Assembly (NCBI GenBank): GCA_023715865.1
Contig: JAMBOW010000008.1
Span: forward strand, 100,962 to 164,961
DNA from: Neobacillus mesonae
Lineage (GTDB): Bacteria > Bacillota > Bacilli > Paenibacillales > Paenibacillaceae
DNA length: 64,000 nucleotides
Direction of reading: 5' to 3'
The notes under the pieces were generated by a model that was given only the letters and a program-made list of their open reading frames with translations, had not been told where the DNA came from and ran no database searches. A program made the position numbers and the translations under genes. Each line of letters opens with the position of its first letter. Within the stretch, counting starts at the first letter, position 1. Shown here piece after piece: positions 42,898-51,258 of the stretch.

Positions 42898-44705
42898 GAC
42901 CCTTTCTGCTGATTCTGTTCTGTATCGGCTTTAACAGGTCCATCTTCGGTGACGGTATTATATTCGCCGCTCTTACTGCCCGGTCTTTGCTTCATTAGTG
43001 ACACGGGCAATCTTAGGACAGCATCTTTCTGCTGCTTCAGCACAAAGGGGCTGAATGGTGACATATATGGTACGCCAAAGGATCTAAGGCTGTTCATATG
43101 AGCAAGTAAAGCGATTAACCCCAGCATAATACCGTACAATCCAAATGTTGCTGCCAGCACGATAAACCCAAAGCGGAAAATACGCCCGGCGATCGCCATC
43201 GTATAGGTCGGTATCGCAAAGCTTGCGATACCCGTAATCGCAATGACAATCGTAAGCAGAGGACTTACAATACCAGCCTGTACGGCCGCTTGTCCCAGCA
43301 CAAGACCGCCGACGATGTTGGCTGTCTGACCAACGACTCGCGGCATCCGCACCCCAGCTTCCCGCAGCAGCTCAAACATAGTCTCCAGGATGATCGCTTC
43401 TACGAAGGACGGGAATGGAATTGCTTCACGCTGCGACACCAAGCTGTAGAGAAGTGAGCTTGGTATCAGCTGGTAGTGGAAGGTCGTCATCGCGATATAC
43501 AATGACGGTCCGAGCAGCAAAATGATAAAGCTGAGCATTCTTAAAAGGCGGAGCAGCGTCGCGATATCGTTCCGGTCTGAGTAATCTGCCGCACTGTGAA
43601 AAAAATGTACGAACACCGTAGGGACGATCAGTACAAATGGACTTCCATCAACCACAATAACGACGCGCCCCTCCAATAAGCGGATGGCGGTCGTGTCCGG
43701 GCGCTCTGTACTATACACCGTAGGGAACGGAGTAAACCCCTTGTCCTGAATCAGCTCTTCTACATTTGTAGAATCAAAGATCCCATCGATCTGAATTTCA
43801 TCAAGCCTGCGGAATACCTCGGCAACTACGTCTTCATCAGCAATATCCTCCATATAAAGAACTGCGGCATGCGTGTTGGATTTAGTACCCAGCATTTTAT
43901 AAGTAACACGAAGATCCGGACTGTGAATTCTTCTTCGCAAAAGTGAGACATTAATCGAAAGAGTTTCTACAAACCCTTCCTTTGGGCCACGTACCACCGA
44001 TTCCGTCTGTGATTCTGTAATGCTTCGAAATTCTCCTCCGGTCGTTACGATATGAAGTACATCTGTGCTGCCTTCCATCATGACGAGAGTATGACCTAGC
44101 AGCAGCTTCTCCATCATATCTTTCCAATCCTTACAGTACTCAACCGTTCCCAGACTGAACACTCTTCGGGTAAACGCATTTAATGGATGACCGGAGCTGT
44201 CCTGATCTTCGGTTACTTCGTCTACTTTAAATTCCATATTCATGAGCGAGCGAATAATAAAATCATTAATCATTTCTTCCTTAACCAGCGTGCTGATATA
44301 AATGACCGCTACAGCGATGCTCGGCTTAGTGCCAATTTCCAGCCTGCGAACGGTGATATCACTGCTGTTTCCATTCTGAATGAGAATTCCATCAATCATC
44401 TGTTGAATGTTTCCGCTGAGCTCATCCAGTAAAGCCTGATTCTTTGGAGAAGCGGATGAACTGCTGCCACTGGACGCACCTTGGCTTGTCCCTTGCTGCC
44501 CGCTGCCGTTTGAAGGAGCTTCAGCCTCTGAAGATTTCTGCTGGCTAGACGATTCCTGCTGAGAGGACACCTGCCGCTTGGACACCTCTTCCTGCTGGGT
44601 CGGATCTTGGTCCGTATCATGATTCATATCTTGGTGCGGATTTTGATCCCCAGACGGCCATGGCTTGAGCTTTTTCAAAAATTCACTTCGACGGTGGCGT
44701 TTCAT
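42894..44705 (-). CDS. Spore germinant receptor A subunit, operon 2, with long Ser/Gln-rich N-terminal linker
   Basis: A 603-residue GerA-family protein. ATG 44705 follows GAGGGGAGCAGC; an in-frame extension to 44807 lacks a ribosome site. After a basic start (MKRHRRSEFLKKLKPW), about 75 residues are low complexity (Gln/Ser/Asp/Gly: VSSQQESSSQQKSS, GASSGSSSSAS), unlike operon 1. The family core follows: NQALLDELSGNIQQMIDGIL, VRGPKEGFVETLSINVSLLRRR, DKGFTPFPTVYSTERPDT, LLEGRVVIVVDGSPFVLI and FPSFVEAIILETMFELLREAGVR, with about five C-terminal helices. Probable ion-channel-forming subunit. Confidence 0.95.
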   Translation of the reverse strand: MKRHRRSEFLKKLKPWPSGDQNPHQDMNHDTDQDPTQQEEVSKRQVSSQQESSSQQKSSEAEAPSNGSGQQGTSQGASSGSSSSASPKNQALLDELSGNIQQMIDGILIQNGNSSDITVRRLEIGTKPSIAVAVIYISTLVKEEMINDFIIRSLMNMEFKVDEVTEDQDSSGHPLNAFTRRVFSLGTVEYCKDWKDMMEKLLLGHTLVMMEGSTDVLHIVTTGGEFRSITESQTESVVRGPKEGFVETLSINVSLLRRRIHSPDLRVTYKMLGTKSNTHAAVLYMEDIADEDVVAEVFRRLDEIQIDGIFDSTNVEELIQDKGFTPFPTVYSTERPDTTAIRLLEGRVVIVVDGSPFVLIVPTVFVHFFHSAADYSDRNDIATLLRLLRMLSFIILLLGPSLYIAMTTFHYQLIPSSLLYSLVSQREAIPFPSFVEAIILETMFELLREAGVRMPRVVGQTANIVGGLVLGQAAVQAGIVSPLLTIVIAITGIASFAIPTYTMAIAGRIFRFGFIVLAATFGLYGIMLGLIALLAHMNSLRSFGVPYMSPFSPFVLKQQKDAVLRLPVSLMKQRPGSKSGEYNTVTEDGPVKADTEQNQQKGS

Positions 44706-44829
44706 GCTGCTCCCCTCATTTCCAAAAAACGTATATAGTACTGATTCTAACCATCCAGTATTTACTTTATGTATGGATCGAAGGATTTGCATAAATCTGT
44801 GCATCACAGCATGAAGTTAAATCTCTAAC

Positions 44830-44860
44830 ACAAAAAAGCCTCCTGACGATCAGGAAGCTT
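44830..44860 (-). terminator. Terminator after small membrane protein gene
   Basis: AAGCcTCCTGA (44836-44846) and TCAGGAaGCTT (44850-44860) with one mismatch, 3-base loop; minus-strand TTTTTTG. Confidence 0.85.
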
Positions 44861-44879
44861 TGATTAATGGGTATTAAAT

Positions 44880-45071
44880 TTAATGTCCTGTTTGAGTTGA
44901 ATCCGAACCAATAAACAGATAGGAGCTAACGAATAGGAGAAACAGTAAAGCTGCGACAATGAGTATTATTCCTGCTCCAAGCAAAAGGCTTTTATTTCTT
45001 CGATCTTTTCTGGATTGTACAATGAATAATATGCCTGACAAAAGAAATAAAATGATAAAGAGAATCGCCAT
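44880..45071 (-). CDS. Small two-helix membrane protein
   Basis: A 63-residue protein with hydrophobic segments at about 2-18 and 28-52 separated by a basic loop (QSRKDRRNKS), so a hairpin with a cytosolic loop. It starts three bases after the aldo/keto reductase stop, with GGAG inside the end of that gene, so it is translationally coupled. Function unknown. Confidence 0.65.
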   Translation of the reverse strand: MAILFIILFLLSGILFIVQSRKDRRNKSLLLGAGIILIVAALLFLLFVSSYLFIGSDSTQTGH

Positions 45072-45074
45072 GAA

Positions 45075-46019
45075 TTATGCTCCGGTAAGAATGCCTTTAA
45101 TCCGTTCCAGGACGTCCGTGTCCAGCTCAATTCCGGATGCCCCGATATTCTCTTGTACCTGCTCAGGCCGGCTTGCTCCAACCAATGCGCTTGCTACATT
45201 TTGCTGACGGAGAATCCAGGCAAGAGCCAGCTGCCCCACCTTAATATTCAGCTCACCTGCAATGTCGATCAGCTGACGGACTTTTTCGATCCGCTCTGGA
45301 CTCATTTTCTTGTCATCCCATCCAAGTCTTGCTGCACGGCTGTCTTCCGGGATAGTTCTCGTATCGTTGTATTTACCTGTCAGAAGGCCTTGTGCAAGCG
45401 GGGAATATACAACTTGTCCAATTCCTTTTTGCTCACCAAGCGGAATAATCTCATCCTCGATATAACGCTCGAACATATTATAAATGGGCTGATTCACTAC
45501 AATTCGGTCCAGAAGATACCGGTCAGCGAGCCCAAGCGCTGCTTCCATTTGAGCAGCCGTCCATTGGCTGACTCCAACGTAGAGCACTTTGCCTTGGCGG
45601 ACTAAATCATCCAGCGCTCGAAGCGTTTCAAGTAAAGGCGTTTCCGGATGAAAACGGTGGCAGTAATAAATATCTACGTAATCGGTGCCAAGTCTTTTAA
45701 GACTGGCCTCGCATTGCTCCATAATGTGTTTTCGGGAAAGTCCCTGATCATTCGGACCATCGCCCATTTTGCCAAATACTTTGGTTGCCAGAACATAGGA
45801 TTCCCGTGAGTAATTTTGAAGCGTCTTGCCCAGCAGCTCTTCCGCTGCCCCACGTTCATACACATTCGCTGTATCAAAGAAGTTAATTCCCGCATCGTAC
45901 GCTGTTTCAATGGAACGAACCGCATTTTCCTGCTCTACATATCCTCCGTACGTCAGCCAGCTTCCGAGACTGATCTCACTGACCTTTAAACCGCTTCCAC
46001 CTAATCTTCGGTATTGCAT
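45075..46019 (-). CDS. Aldo/keto reductase, Kv-beta/YghZ-like group
   Basis: A 314-residue NADPH-dependent TIM-barrel oxidoreductase. Seen: MQYRRLGGSGLKVSEISLGSW-type start, catalytic Asp-Tyr in FFDTANVYERG, catalytic Lys in VLATKVFG, His in YYCHRFHPETP, and the cofactor block GASRPEQVQENIGA. Resembles methylglyoxal/L-glyceraldehyde 3-phosphate reductases and potassium-channel beta-type proteins; substrate unknown. GGGAGG precedes ATG 46019. Upstream, in the same direction, is a TetR gene with its own operator. Confidence 0.92.
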   Translation of the reverse strand: MQYRRLGGSGLKVSEISLGSWLTYGGYVEQENAVRSIETAYDAGINFFDTANVYERGAAEELLGKTLQNYSRESYVLATKVFGKMGDGPNDQGLSRKHIMEQCEASLKRLGTDYVDIYYCHRFHPETPLLETLRALDDLVRQGKVLYVGVSQWTAAQMEAALGLADRYLLDRIVVNQPIYNMFERYIEDEIIPLGEQKGIGQVVYSPLAQGLLTGKYNDTRTIPEDSRAARLGWDDKKMSPERIEKVRQLIDIAGELNIKVGQLALAWILRQQNVASALVGASRPEQVQENIGASGIELDTDVLERIKGILTGA

Positions 46020-46150
46020 GCGTGGTAATCCTCCCTCAGAAATATGTAATCATTGCCTTTTTATATTAAACCCTAGCAGGTGAAATGAAAAGGAACCTCT
46101 TCAATTGATCTGCTTGCTTAATGAACACTCTTCTGGGGAGGATACACAGA

Positions 46151-46678
46151 TTAAATATGGCCGGGCATCAAATTGTCCATTTCCAAAGCAAGCGCAACAT
46201 TGCACAGCATTCCCCTCGCCAAAAAAAGCGTTGTACGCTCTTCCGGATCCTTGTATCCTGCTTCCTTGAAGGAATCCAGCACACTCTCACGGATGCGCTG
46301 CATCCCACTTTGCATCGCTTCACGAATTTCTGGATCTTGTATCGTCTGTGCTTGCATTTGCAGCAAAATCTCTGAGCGATAATCTCTCAAAATATCCTTA
46401 TATGCCTCGACAAACCCTTCTTCCATATGCTTTGGATCTACCTGAACTTTGACAAGAGCAAACGTATGAAGGATACGTTCCCAGGATCGTTCAAGAGCAG
46501 CCAGCAGCAGAGCCTCCTTCGTCTTATAGAAACGGTACACGTACGGCTGTGAAATATTTGCTTCGGCTGCAACCTGTGCTGTAGTAGCTCTGAAGTATCC
46601 GATCTCTGCAAAGACCGTAATGGCAGCAGAAATGATATCCTCCTTGCGGCTGGCCGCTTTGGGAGAAATTTTGTCCAT
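46151..46678 (-). CDS. TetR/AcrR-family transcriptional repressor
   Basis: A 175-residue regulator. Seen: N-terminal helix-turn-helix (DIISAAITVFAEIGYFRATTAQVAAEANISQPYVYRFYKTKEALLLAAL), then an all-helical ligand-binding domain with SEILLQMQAQTIQDPEIREAM. GAGGAG before ATG 46678. A perfect 30-base palindrome 15 bases upstream is its likely operator, so it probably represses itself and perhaps the aldo/keto reductase downstream. Ligand unknown. Confidence 0.92.
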   Translation of the reverse strand: MDKISPKAASRKEDIISAAITVFAEIGYFRATTAQVAAEANISQPYVYRFYKTKEALLLAALERSWERILHTFALVKVQVDPKHMEEGFVEAYKDILRDYRSEILLQMQAQTIQDPEIREAMQSGMQRIRESVLDSFKEAGYKDPEERTTLFLARGMLCNVALALEMDNLMPGHI

Positions 46679-46692
46679 GATGATCGCTCCTC

Positions 46693-46722
46693 AATATGTA
46701 ATTGATAAATCAATTACATATT
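46693..46722. promoter_or_regulatory. Perfect 14-2-14 palindrome, TetR operator
   Basis: AATATGTAATTGAT (46693-46706), AA, then its exact complement ATCAATTACATATT (46709-46722), immediately upstream of the TetR gene. Length and position fit a TetR-family operator. Confidence 0.75.
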
Positions 46723-46833
46723 ATCTTACCTTATTCCTAACGCCTTTCCAAGCGCATAGCAAGGAGAGAGCAACAGGCGGATATGCAGCCAATAGCAAAT
46801 ACGACATCGCTCTCTCTTCTTCAAAGATCCAAT

Positions 46834-48123
46834 CTAAACGCCCTGCACAATACGCTGTCCGCATATTTCAGCCTGCTCTATCAGCTCTGCTTCATTAATG
46901 GTAAGCAGCTTGCGGCCTTTCATTAACATTTTTCCGTTAACAATAGTCGTGTCCACATCGGCTCCGTTTACCCCATAAGCGATAAGGGATTCCAGCTGAT
47001 GAATGGGTGTCAGATGCGGCTTTTTCAAGTCCAGCATGATGAGGTCTGCTTTTTTGCCGGGAGCAAGCGTACCGATCTCGTGATCCAGCTGAAGAAGCCC
47101 TGCTCCTCCGATTGTTGCCATCTGCAAAGCCTCCTTAGCCGGAAGCACGGTTGGGTCACCGTGACTTAGCTTCTGCAGCCAGGTCGCTGCCTTAATTTCT
47201 TCAAACATATCCAGTGTCGTTGCACTCCCTGCTCCATCCGTTCCCAGTCCAATTTGAACTCCCTGCTCCTGCAGCTCCTTGATCTTTGCAATGCCGCAGC
47301 CCAGCTTCAAATTACTTACAGGGTTATGTGCAACCCCGCCGCGTATGCCCCGCAGCAGCTGTACATCGGTGTCTGTCAGATGAACGCCATGAGCCAGAAG
47401 CACGTGGTGGTCCTCAAACAGCCCGAGTCTGTGAAGGTATTCGGTCGGTGTCTGATCATATTTTTCCCGAATGGTATGAAGCTCCTCTACCGTCTCTGCC
47501 AAATGAATGTGTATAGGAAGGTCCCGCTCGCTCGCCAGCTTCATCACCTGTCTTAATGATTCCGGCGGGCAGGTATACGGTGCATGCGGACCAAACATCG
47601 TCGTAATACGTCCATCAGCCCCTCCATGCCAGCGGTCAATCAGGTCCAGCGCTTCCTTCAGCCTCACCCCGCCATCAGGCTCCATGAAGACAAGTCCCCG
47701 GGTCAAGGATGCTCGCAGGCCTGTTTCCTCAACCGTTTCCGCAATGGTATTCATATGAATGTACATATCAGCAAAGGTCGTAGTTCCCGATTTAATCATT
47801 TCCGCCATGGCCAGCCTGGCCCCTACACGGATGTCCTCTTCCGTCATGTTGGCTTCCGCAGGCAGCATTTTTCGGTCCAGCCAGTCCATCAGCTTCAGAT
47901 CATCAGAGAAAGCCCGCAGCAGACTCATAGGTGAGTGCTGATGCGTATTCACGAGTCCTGGCATCACAGCAAACCCTATTCCATTAATGACCTCATCGGC
48001 TTCTTCAGAAGAGCAGTCACCCACTGCTGCAATGCGATCCTCATCGATAAGCAGATCCCCTACATATGGTGCTTCATCGTCGATCATTGTTACAAGCCAC
48101 GCGTTAGTTATTTTTAATCTCAT
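46834..48123 (-). CDS. mtaD: 5'-methylthioadenosine/S-adenosylhomocysteine deaminase-family amidohydrolase
   Basis: A 429-residue zinc metallohydrolase of the TRZ/ATZ group. Seen: PGLVNTHQHSPMSLLR (HxH metal site), the GPHAPYTCPPESL block, metal-ligand His in HIHLAET, LLAHGVHLTD, AHNPVSNLKLGCG and catalytic Asp in LGTDGAGSA. Family members deaminate MTA, SAH or adenosine-like substrates in the methionine salvage route. No methionine-cycle genes are adjacent in this window, so exact substrate is not proven. GAGGGA before ATG 48123. Confidence 0.9.
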   Translation of the reverse strand: MRLKITNAWLVTMIDDEAPYVGDLLIDEDRIAAVGDCSSEEADEVINGIGFAVMPGLVNTHQHSPMSLLRAFSDDLKLMDWLDRKMLPAEANMTEEDIRVGARLAMAEMIKSGTTTFADMYIHMNTIAETVEETGLRASLTRGLVFMEPDGGVRLKEALDLIDRWHGGADGRITTMFGPHAPYTCPPESLRQVMKLASERDLPIHIHLAETVEELHTIREKYDQTPTEYLHRLGLFEDHHVLLAHGVHLTDTDVQLLRGIRGGVAHNPVSNLKLGCGIAKIKELQEQGVQIGLGTDGAGSATTLDMFEEIKAATWLQKLSHGDPTVLPAKEALQMATIGGAGLLQLDHEIGTLAPGKKADLIMLDLKKPHLTPIHQLESLIAYGVNGADVDTTIVNGKMLMKGRKLLTINEAELIEQAEICGQRIVQGV

Positions 48124-48262
48124 ACTATACGTCCCTCGCTTTTCATCTTATTTAGAATGGATTAGCTAGGGATACTTTAGAGGATAACGCTGCGGCAAGG
48201 TCAACCATGAGATGAGGCTTAATGCAGATTCAGGGGAAACGCCCTCCCCTTTGCCTGCTCCA

Positions 48263-49342
48263 TTACACATGTCCTTTGACTGGAACAGCATAAATCAGAT
48301 GAAGCCGGGTATGAATTTCCTCCGTCCTAGTAACATACCCGTGTGTTTCAAACCACTCGAGGAGCCGGGACCGATCTGCATAATACGATCTTTCAATTTC
48401 CGTAAGGATATCTGTTCTTTGCTCGCTCTCCAAATGATTGATATAGTCCTGCCGAACCTGTTCATTCTCAAACATAAAGTCTACGATGCATATTCTGCCG
48501 TGCGGCTTCAAAATCCGCTGAATCTCATACAGGGCCAGCTGCTTCTGTTCGTCAGTAAGATGATGGAGAGCATAGCTGCTGACCGCAAAATCAAACCGGT
48601 TATCTTTATACGGAATAGCCAGGAAATTGCCGAGCCGGGCCTCGTAGCCCGAGAGCTTGCGTTCTGCCGTCCGCAGCATCGCAATGGATTGATCCATCCC
48701 CATCATTTCAATTCCCTGTCGAATAAACAGAGCAGCAAGATTGCCCGTACCCGTGCCTAGATCCACACCCTGCTCGCCCCGGTTCGGATCTACTGTACGA
48801 AAGACCCTTTCAAGCGCATATCGATAGCTGGGATGTGAACCCCATTCCAGCTGATTCAGCTCCTCTCCTACCCGTTCGTCATGGCTTCCTGCCCTATGAT
48901 CATAATTCCAGTGATCCCTCCAAGCCGACCGCAGCGCCTTGAACTCTGCAAGTTTCCTTGTCCATTCAAAAATATCGTTCCAAGCCAAAAGCTGCTGATC
49001 CTTAAACCGGCGAATAATTTGATCTGTCGTTTCAATCGACTGCTGAATCTCAACCAGCTGGGAGAAGAGGATTGCCCTTTGTAATTCAAGATGATGCAGC
49101 ACATCCTCGCTATCCCCTTTCTCCATTTCACTCAGCATCACTCCAATCTCATCGAGTGACATCCCTACTTCCCTCATGGAAATAATCGTCTGCAATCTGG
49201 CCGCATCCTGTTCGCTGAACAATCGGTACCCATTGTGTTCATGCTTCTCGGGATGAATCAGTCCCTTCTCTTCATAGAAACGGATGGCCCTTGTTGTAAT
49301 ATGGAGCCGCTCGGCCAGCTCCTTAATTTGAATCTTGGTCAT
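48263..49342 (-). CDS. MerR-family regulator fused to a SAM-dependent methyltransferase
   Basis: A 359-residue two-domain protein. Residues 1-75 are a MerR winged helix (IQIKELAERLHITTRAIRFYEEKGLI, GYRLFSEQDAARLQTI, MSLDEIGVML) followed by a coiled-coil dimerisation helix (to about 125). From about 150 there is a class I methyltransferase: motif I VDLGTGTGNLAALF, MGMDQSIAMLRTAERK, FDFAVSSYALHHL and LKPHGRICIVDFMF. The fusion suggests a regulator that senses or modifies its own small-molecule ligand. Its promoter has the 20-base spacer and internal palindrome typical of MerR control, so it is probably autoregulated. GGGGGAGAGGA precedes ATG 49342. Confidence 0.88.
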   Translation of the reverse strand: MTKIQIKELAERLHITTRAIRFYEEKGLIHPEKHEHNGYRLFSEQDAARLQTIISMREVGMSLDEIGVMLSEMEKGDSEDVLHHLELQRAILFSQLVEIQQSIETTDQIIRRFKDQQLLAWNDIFEWTRKLAEFKALRSAWRDHWNYDHRAGSHDERVGEELNQLEWGSHPSYRYALERVFRTVDPNRGEQGVDLGTGTGNLAALFIRQGIEMMGMDQSIAMLRTAERKLSGYEARLGNFLAIPYKDNRFDFAVSSYALHHLTDEQKQLALYEIQRILKPHGRICIVDFMFENEQVRQDYINHLESEQRTDILTEIERSYYADRSRLLEWFETHGYVTRTEEIHTRLHLIYAVPVKGHV

Positions 49343-49389
49343 TCCTCTCCCCCTCTAATCTATTTTTTATCCGCTGTCTTCTCCATTTG

Positions 49390-49421
49390 AGTATAAACCT
49401 TTACGTTACGTTAAAGTCTAA
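49390..49421 (-). promoter_or_regulatory. MerR-type promoter with operator in a 20-base spacer
   Basis: Minus strand -35 TTAGAC (49421-49416), -10 TATACT (49395-49390), 20-base spacer. A palindrome with CTTTA/TAAAG arms (49399-49416) fills the spacer, the hallmark of MerR-controlled promoters. Confidence 0.65.
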
Positions 49422-49446
49422 TACCATGCTAAGATCATGCCAATAC

Positions 49447-49475
49447 AAAAAAATCCGGCACGCATTGTGCCGGAT
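49447..49475 (-). terminator. Terminator after DUF350 gene
   Basis: Perfect 9-base arms ATCCGGCAC (49453-49461) and GTGCCGGAT (49467-49475), 5-base loop, minus-strand T7. Confidence 0.92.
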
Positions 49476-49509
49476 CCATAAGATCAGGATAAAAGTAAAA
49501 ACATATAAC

Positions 49510-49914
49510 CTATAACAAAAACGTCCCAATCACAAGAGATACGCCGATAATAATCGAGCGAAGCAATTGAGCCACTGCCATATTGCCTTTCTCAATCTCT
49601 TCACACACTTTGAACTTTGGCGTTACAAAATCAAAAATAAGATAAACGAGGATAAGTACAGCCATTCCGACCACGGACCAGATCAGCATATCAATCCAAG
49701 AATGCGAACTGAAGGATACCATAGCTACAATGATGCAAAGCCCTAGCAGCTTGCTGCCCATGTATACTCCTGCAGCTTCGTTACCTCCCCTGATTTCCTT
49801 CCCATCATCAAAGCGGGTAACTCTGCTGAACAAAAAGTATCCAATAAGCAGTATAACTAAGATCAGGACAATACCGATTGCCACGTTCAGCAGATCGACT
49901 CCGAAATTCTCCAT
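49510..49914 (-). CDS. DUF350 membrane protein (YjfL-like)
   Basis: A 134-residue membrane protein with four hydrophobic helices (about 8-30, 48-68, 76-96, 113-133) arranged as two repeats, as in DUF350/YjfL. The second half contains EEIEKGNMAVAQLLRSIIIG, the family signature (Glu-x-x-Lys-Gly-Asn-x-Ala-x-A). Last gene of a four-gene operon, four bases after the ATP-grasp ligase gene, GGAGG upstream. In E. coli the relatives yjfL and yjfC sit in the same cluster. Transport or membrane scaffold role is a guess. Confidence 0.88.
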   Translation of the reverse strand: MENFGVDLLNVAIGIVLILVILLIGYFLFSRVTRFDDGKEIRGGNEAAGVYMGSKLLGLCIIVAMVSFSSHSWIDMLIWSVVGMAVLILVYLIFDFVTPKFKVCEEIEKGNMAVAQLLRSIIIGVSLVIGTFLL

Positions 49915-49917
49915 TTT

Positions 49918-51252
49918 CTAATGTTCCTCCTTTAAATATGAGGGATATGCAGCAGGACAATAATAGGCCATGTCCCCTGTAATTCTTCCGCCTACACGTG
50001 GCAATATCCCTGAATAATGGCCGCCAATAACATAAACACCTGTTAATAAGTATCCCGAAAAAGGACCCTCTTCCGTATGTACCTTTACATTTTCCATTTG
50101 GCAGCGCTTCTGATAAATCACAGGCTGGTTTCCGTAATAGTCCTGAATATCCTCCCGGCTGTCTTCTTCGCTCTGTCCCCATTCGGCCTCAGTTAAATTC
50201 CCTTGTTCATCAAACAAGGAGGTCCCTTTGCCTTCTCTGCCCCAATAGCTTTTAGCTACATAAGGATTACCTTCCTGTATAAAAAGCGCCGGGCTGTAAT
50301 ATGTGGGAAGCAAAAAATCACGAATGGCATCAAGCTGCTCTTCCGAATACAAAGGCTCACCGAGCAGTCCGCTTGCCTCGTCATGCCGTTCATACAAAGA
50401 CCAGATTAACGCCATAAATCCTTTGCTCTGCGAGATAATACTCTGCGCGGGGTTAATCAAACCAAGCTTGCCCTGCTCAACCAGCTCAAGCATCCACTCA
50501 CCGATTCGGTCCTCTGTCTCCTCCGACTTGTCATTCGCCAAATACTCCAGCGGGTAGAGCCGGTATAACACCGATATCCGCTCCCCTTCTGAATACAGCC
50601 CGTCGCCTCTTACGATTTCCAGCTCAGACAGCGGAACAAACCGGACATCATACCCCATCTCTTGAACAATCTCCATAAGGTACTCGGTATTCCTTCGGTC
50701 CTCTACATGCCAGTCGTAGCAGGTAAATACGACCCTGCCGTCAAGTCCCTTGGATGAATAATGCTCAAGCAGGCGGCGGAAAGCATCAGCAATGTGCCTC
50801 CGCATCGTTACCGTCGTTGCCTGCAGACCCTTCGTATGACTATCGATCAGCTCTTTCGCGAGGTACGAGGCTTCGGGAATGCCAGTCGGAGTATCGGTAT
50901 TATTCTCGATGCATTTGATGCGTCCGCCGGGCTCCAGGATGAAGTCCTGTCTGGACACTCCATGGCCCGGAACCTCCATGCGCGCAGCCGGAATAAGAGA
51001 TTTAGGTATGCCCAGCTGCCGCGTTAGAAAAGCATCCGGCAGATGCCGCTGCGCAAACCGAAGCGTGCTCATATAAATCGTGTCGATCATCTCCGAGGCA
51101 TATTTTAGCCGTTCCACCTCTGTCGCCGAGTACCGTACTGCAGCGGGGAGACAATACTGTTTGCCGTACATCCGATGATAAGGAATTTGTTCGGCTCTGT
51201 TGCCAGAGAATACTTCATCATGCGTTTGTTCAAATAAAATTACTCGATTCAT
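49918..51252 (-). CDS. Glutathionylspermidine synthase-family ATP-grasp ligase (YgiC/YjfC-like)
   Basis: A 444-residue ATP-grasp C-N ligase. Seen: substrate-domain FILEPGGRIKCIENNTDTPTG, the ATP-grasp lysine/glycine loop region VAKSYWGREGKGTSLFD, YQKRCQMENVK, and the C-terminal block GYLLTGVYVIGGHYSGILPRVGGRITGD. It has no amidase domain. E. coli YgiC/YjfC and relatives are thought to join peptides or amines to an unknown acceptor; glutathionylspermidine itself is unlikely in Bacillales, which use bacillithiol. Its ribosome site lies in the last codons of the lipoprotein gene, so the two are coupled. Confidence 0.9.
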   Translation of the reverse strand: MNRVILFEQTHDEVFSGNRAEQIPYHRMYGKQYCLPAAVRYSATEVERLKYASEMIDTIYMSTLRFAQRHLPDAFLTRQLGIPKSLIPAARMEVPGHGVSRQDFILEPGGRIKCIENNTDTPTGIPEASYLAKELIDSHTKGLQATTVTMRRHIADAFRRLLEHYSSKGLDGRVVFTCYDWHVEDRRNTEYLMEIVQEMGYDVRFVPLSELEIVRGDGLYSEGERISVLYRLYPLEYLANDKSEETEDRIGEWMLELVEQGKLGLINPAQSIISQSKGFMALIWSLYERHDEASGLLGEPLYSEEQLDAIRDFLLPTYYSPALFIQEGNPYVAKSYWGREGKGTSLFDEQGNLTEAEWGQSEEDSREDIQDYYGNQPVIYQKRCQMENVKVHTEEGPFSGYLLTGVYVIGGHYSGILPRVGGRITGDMAYYCPAAYPSYLKEEH

Positions 51253-51258
51253 TCTTAT

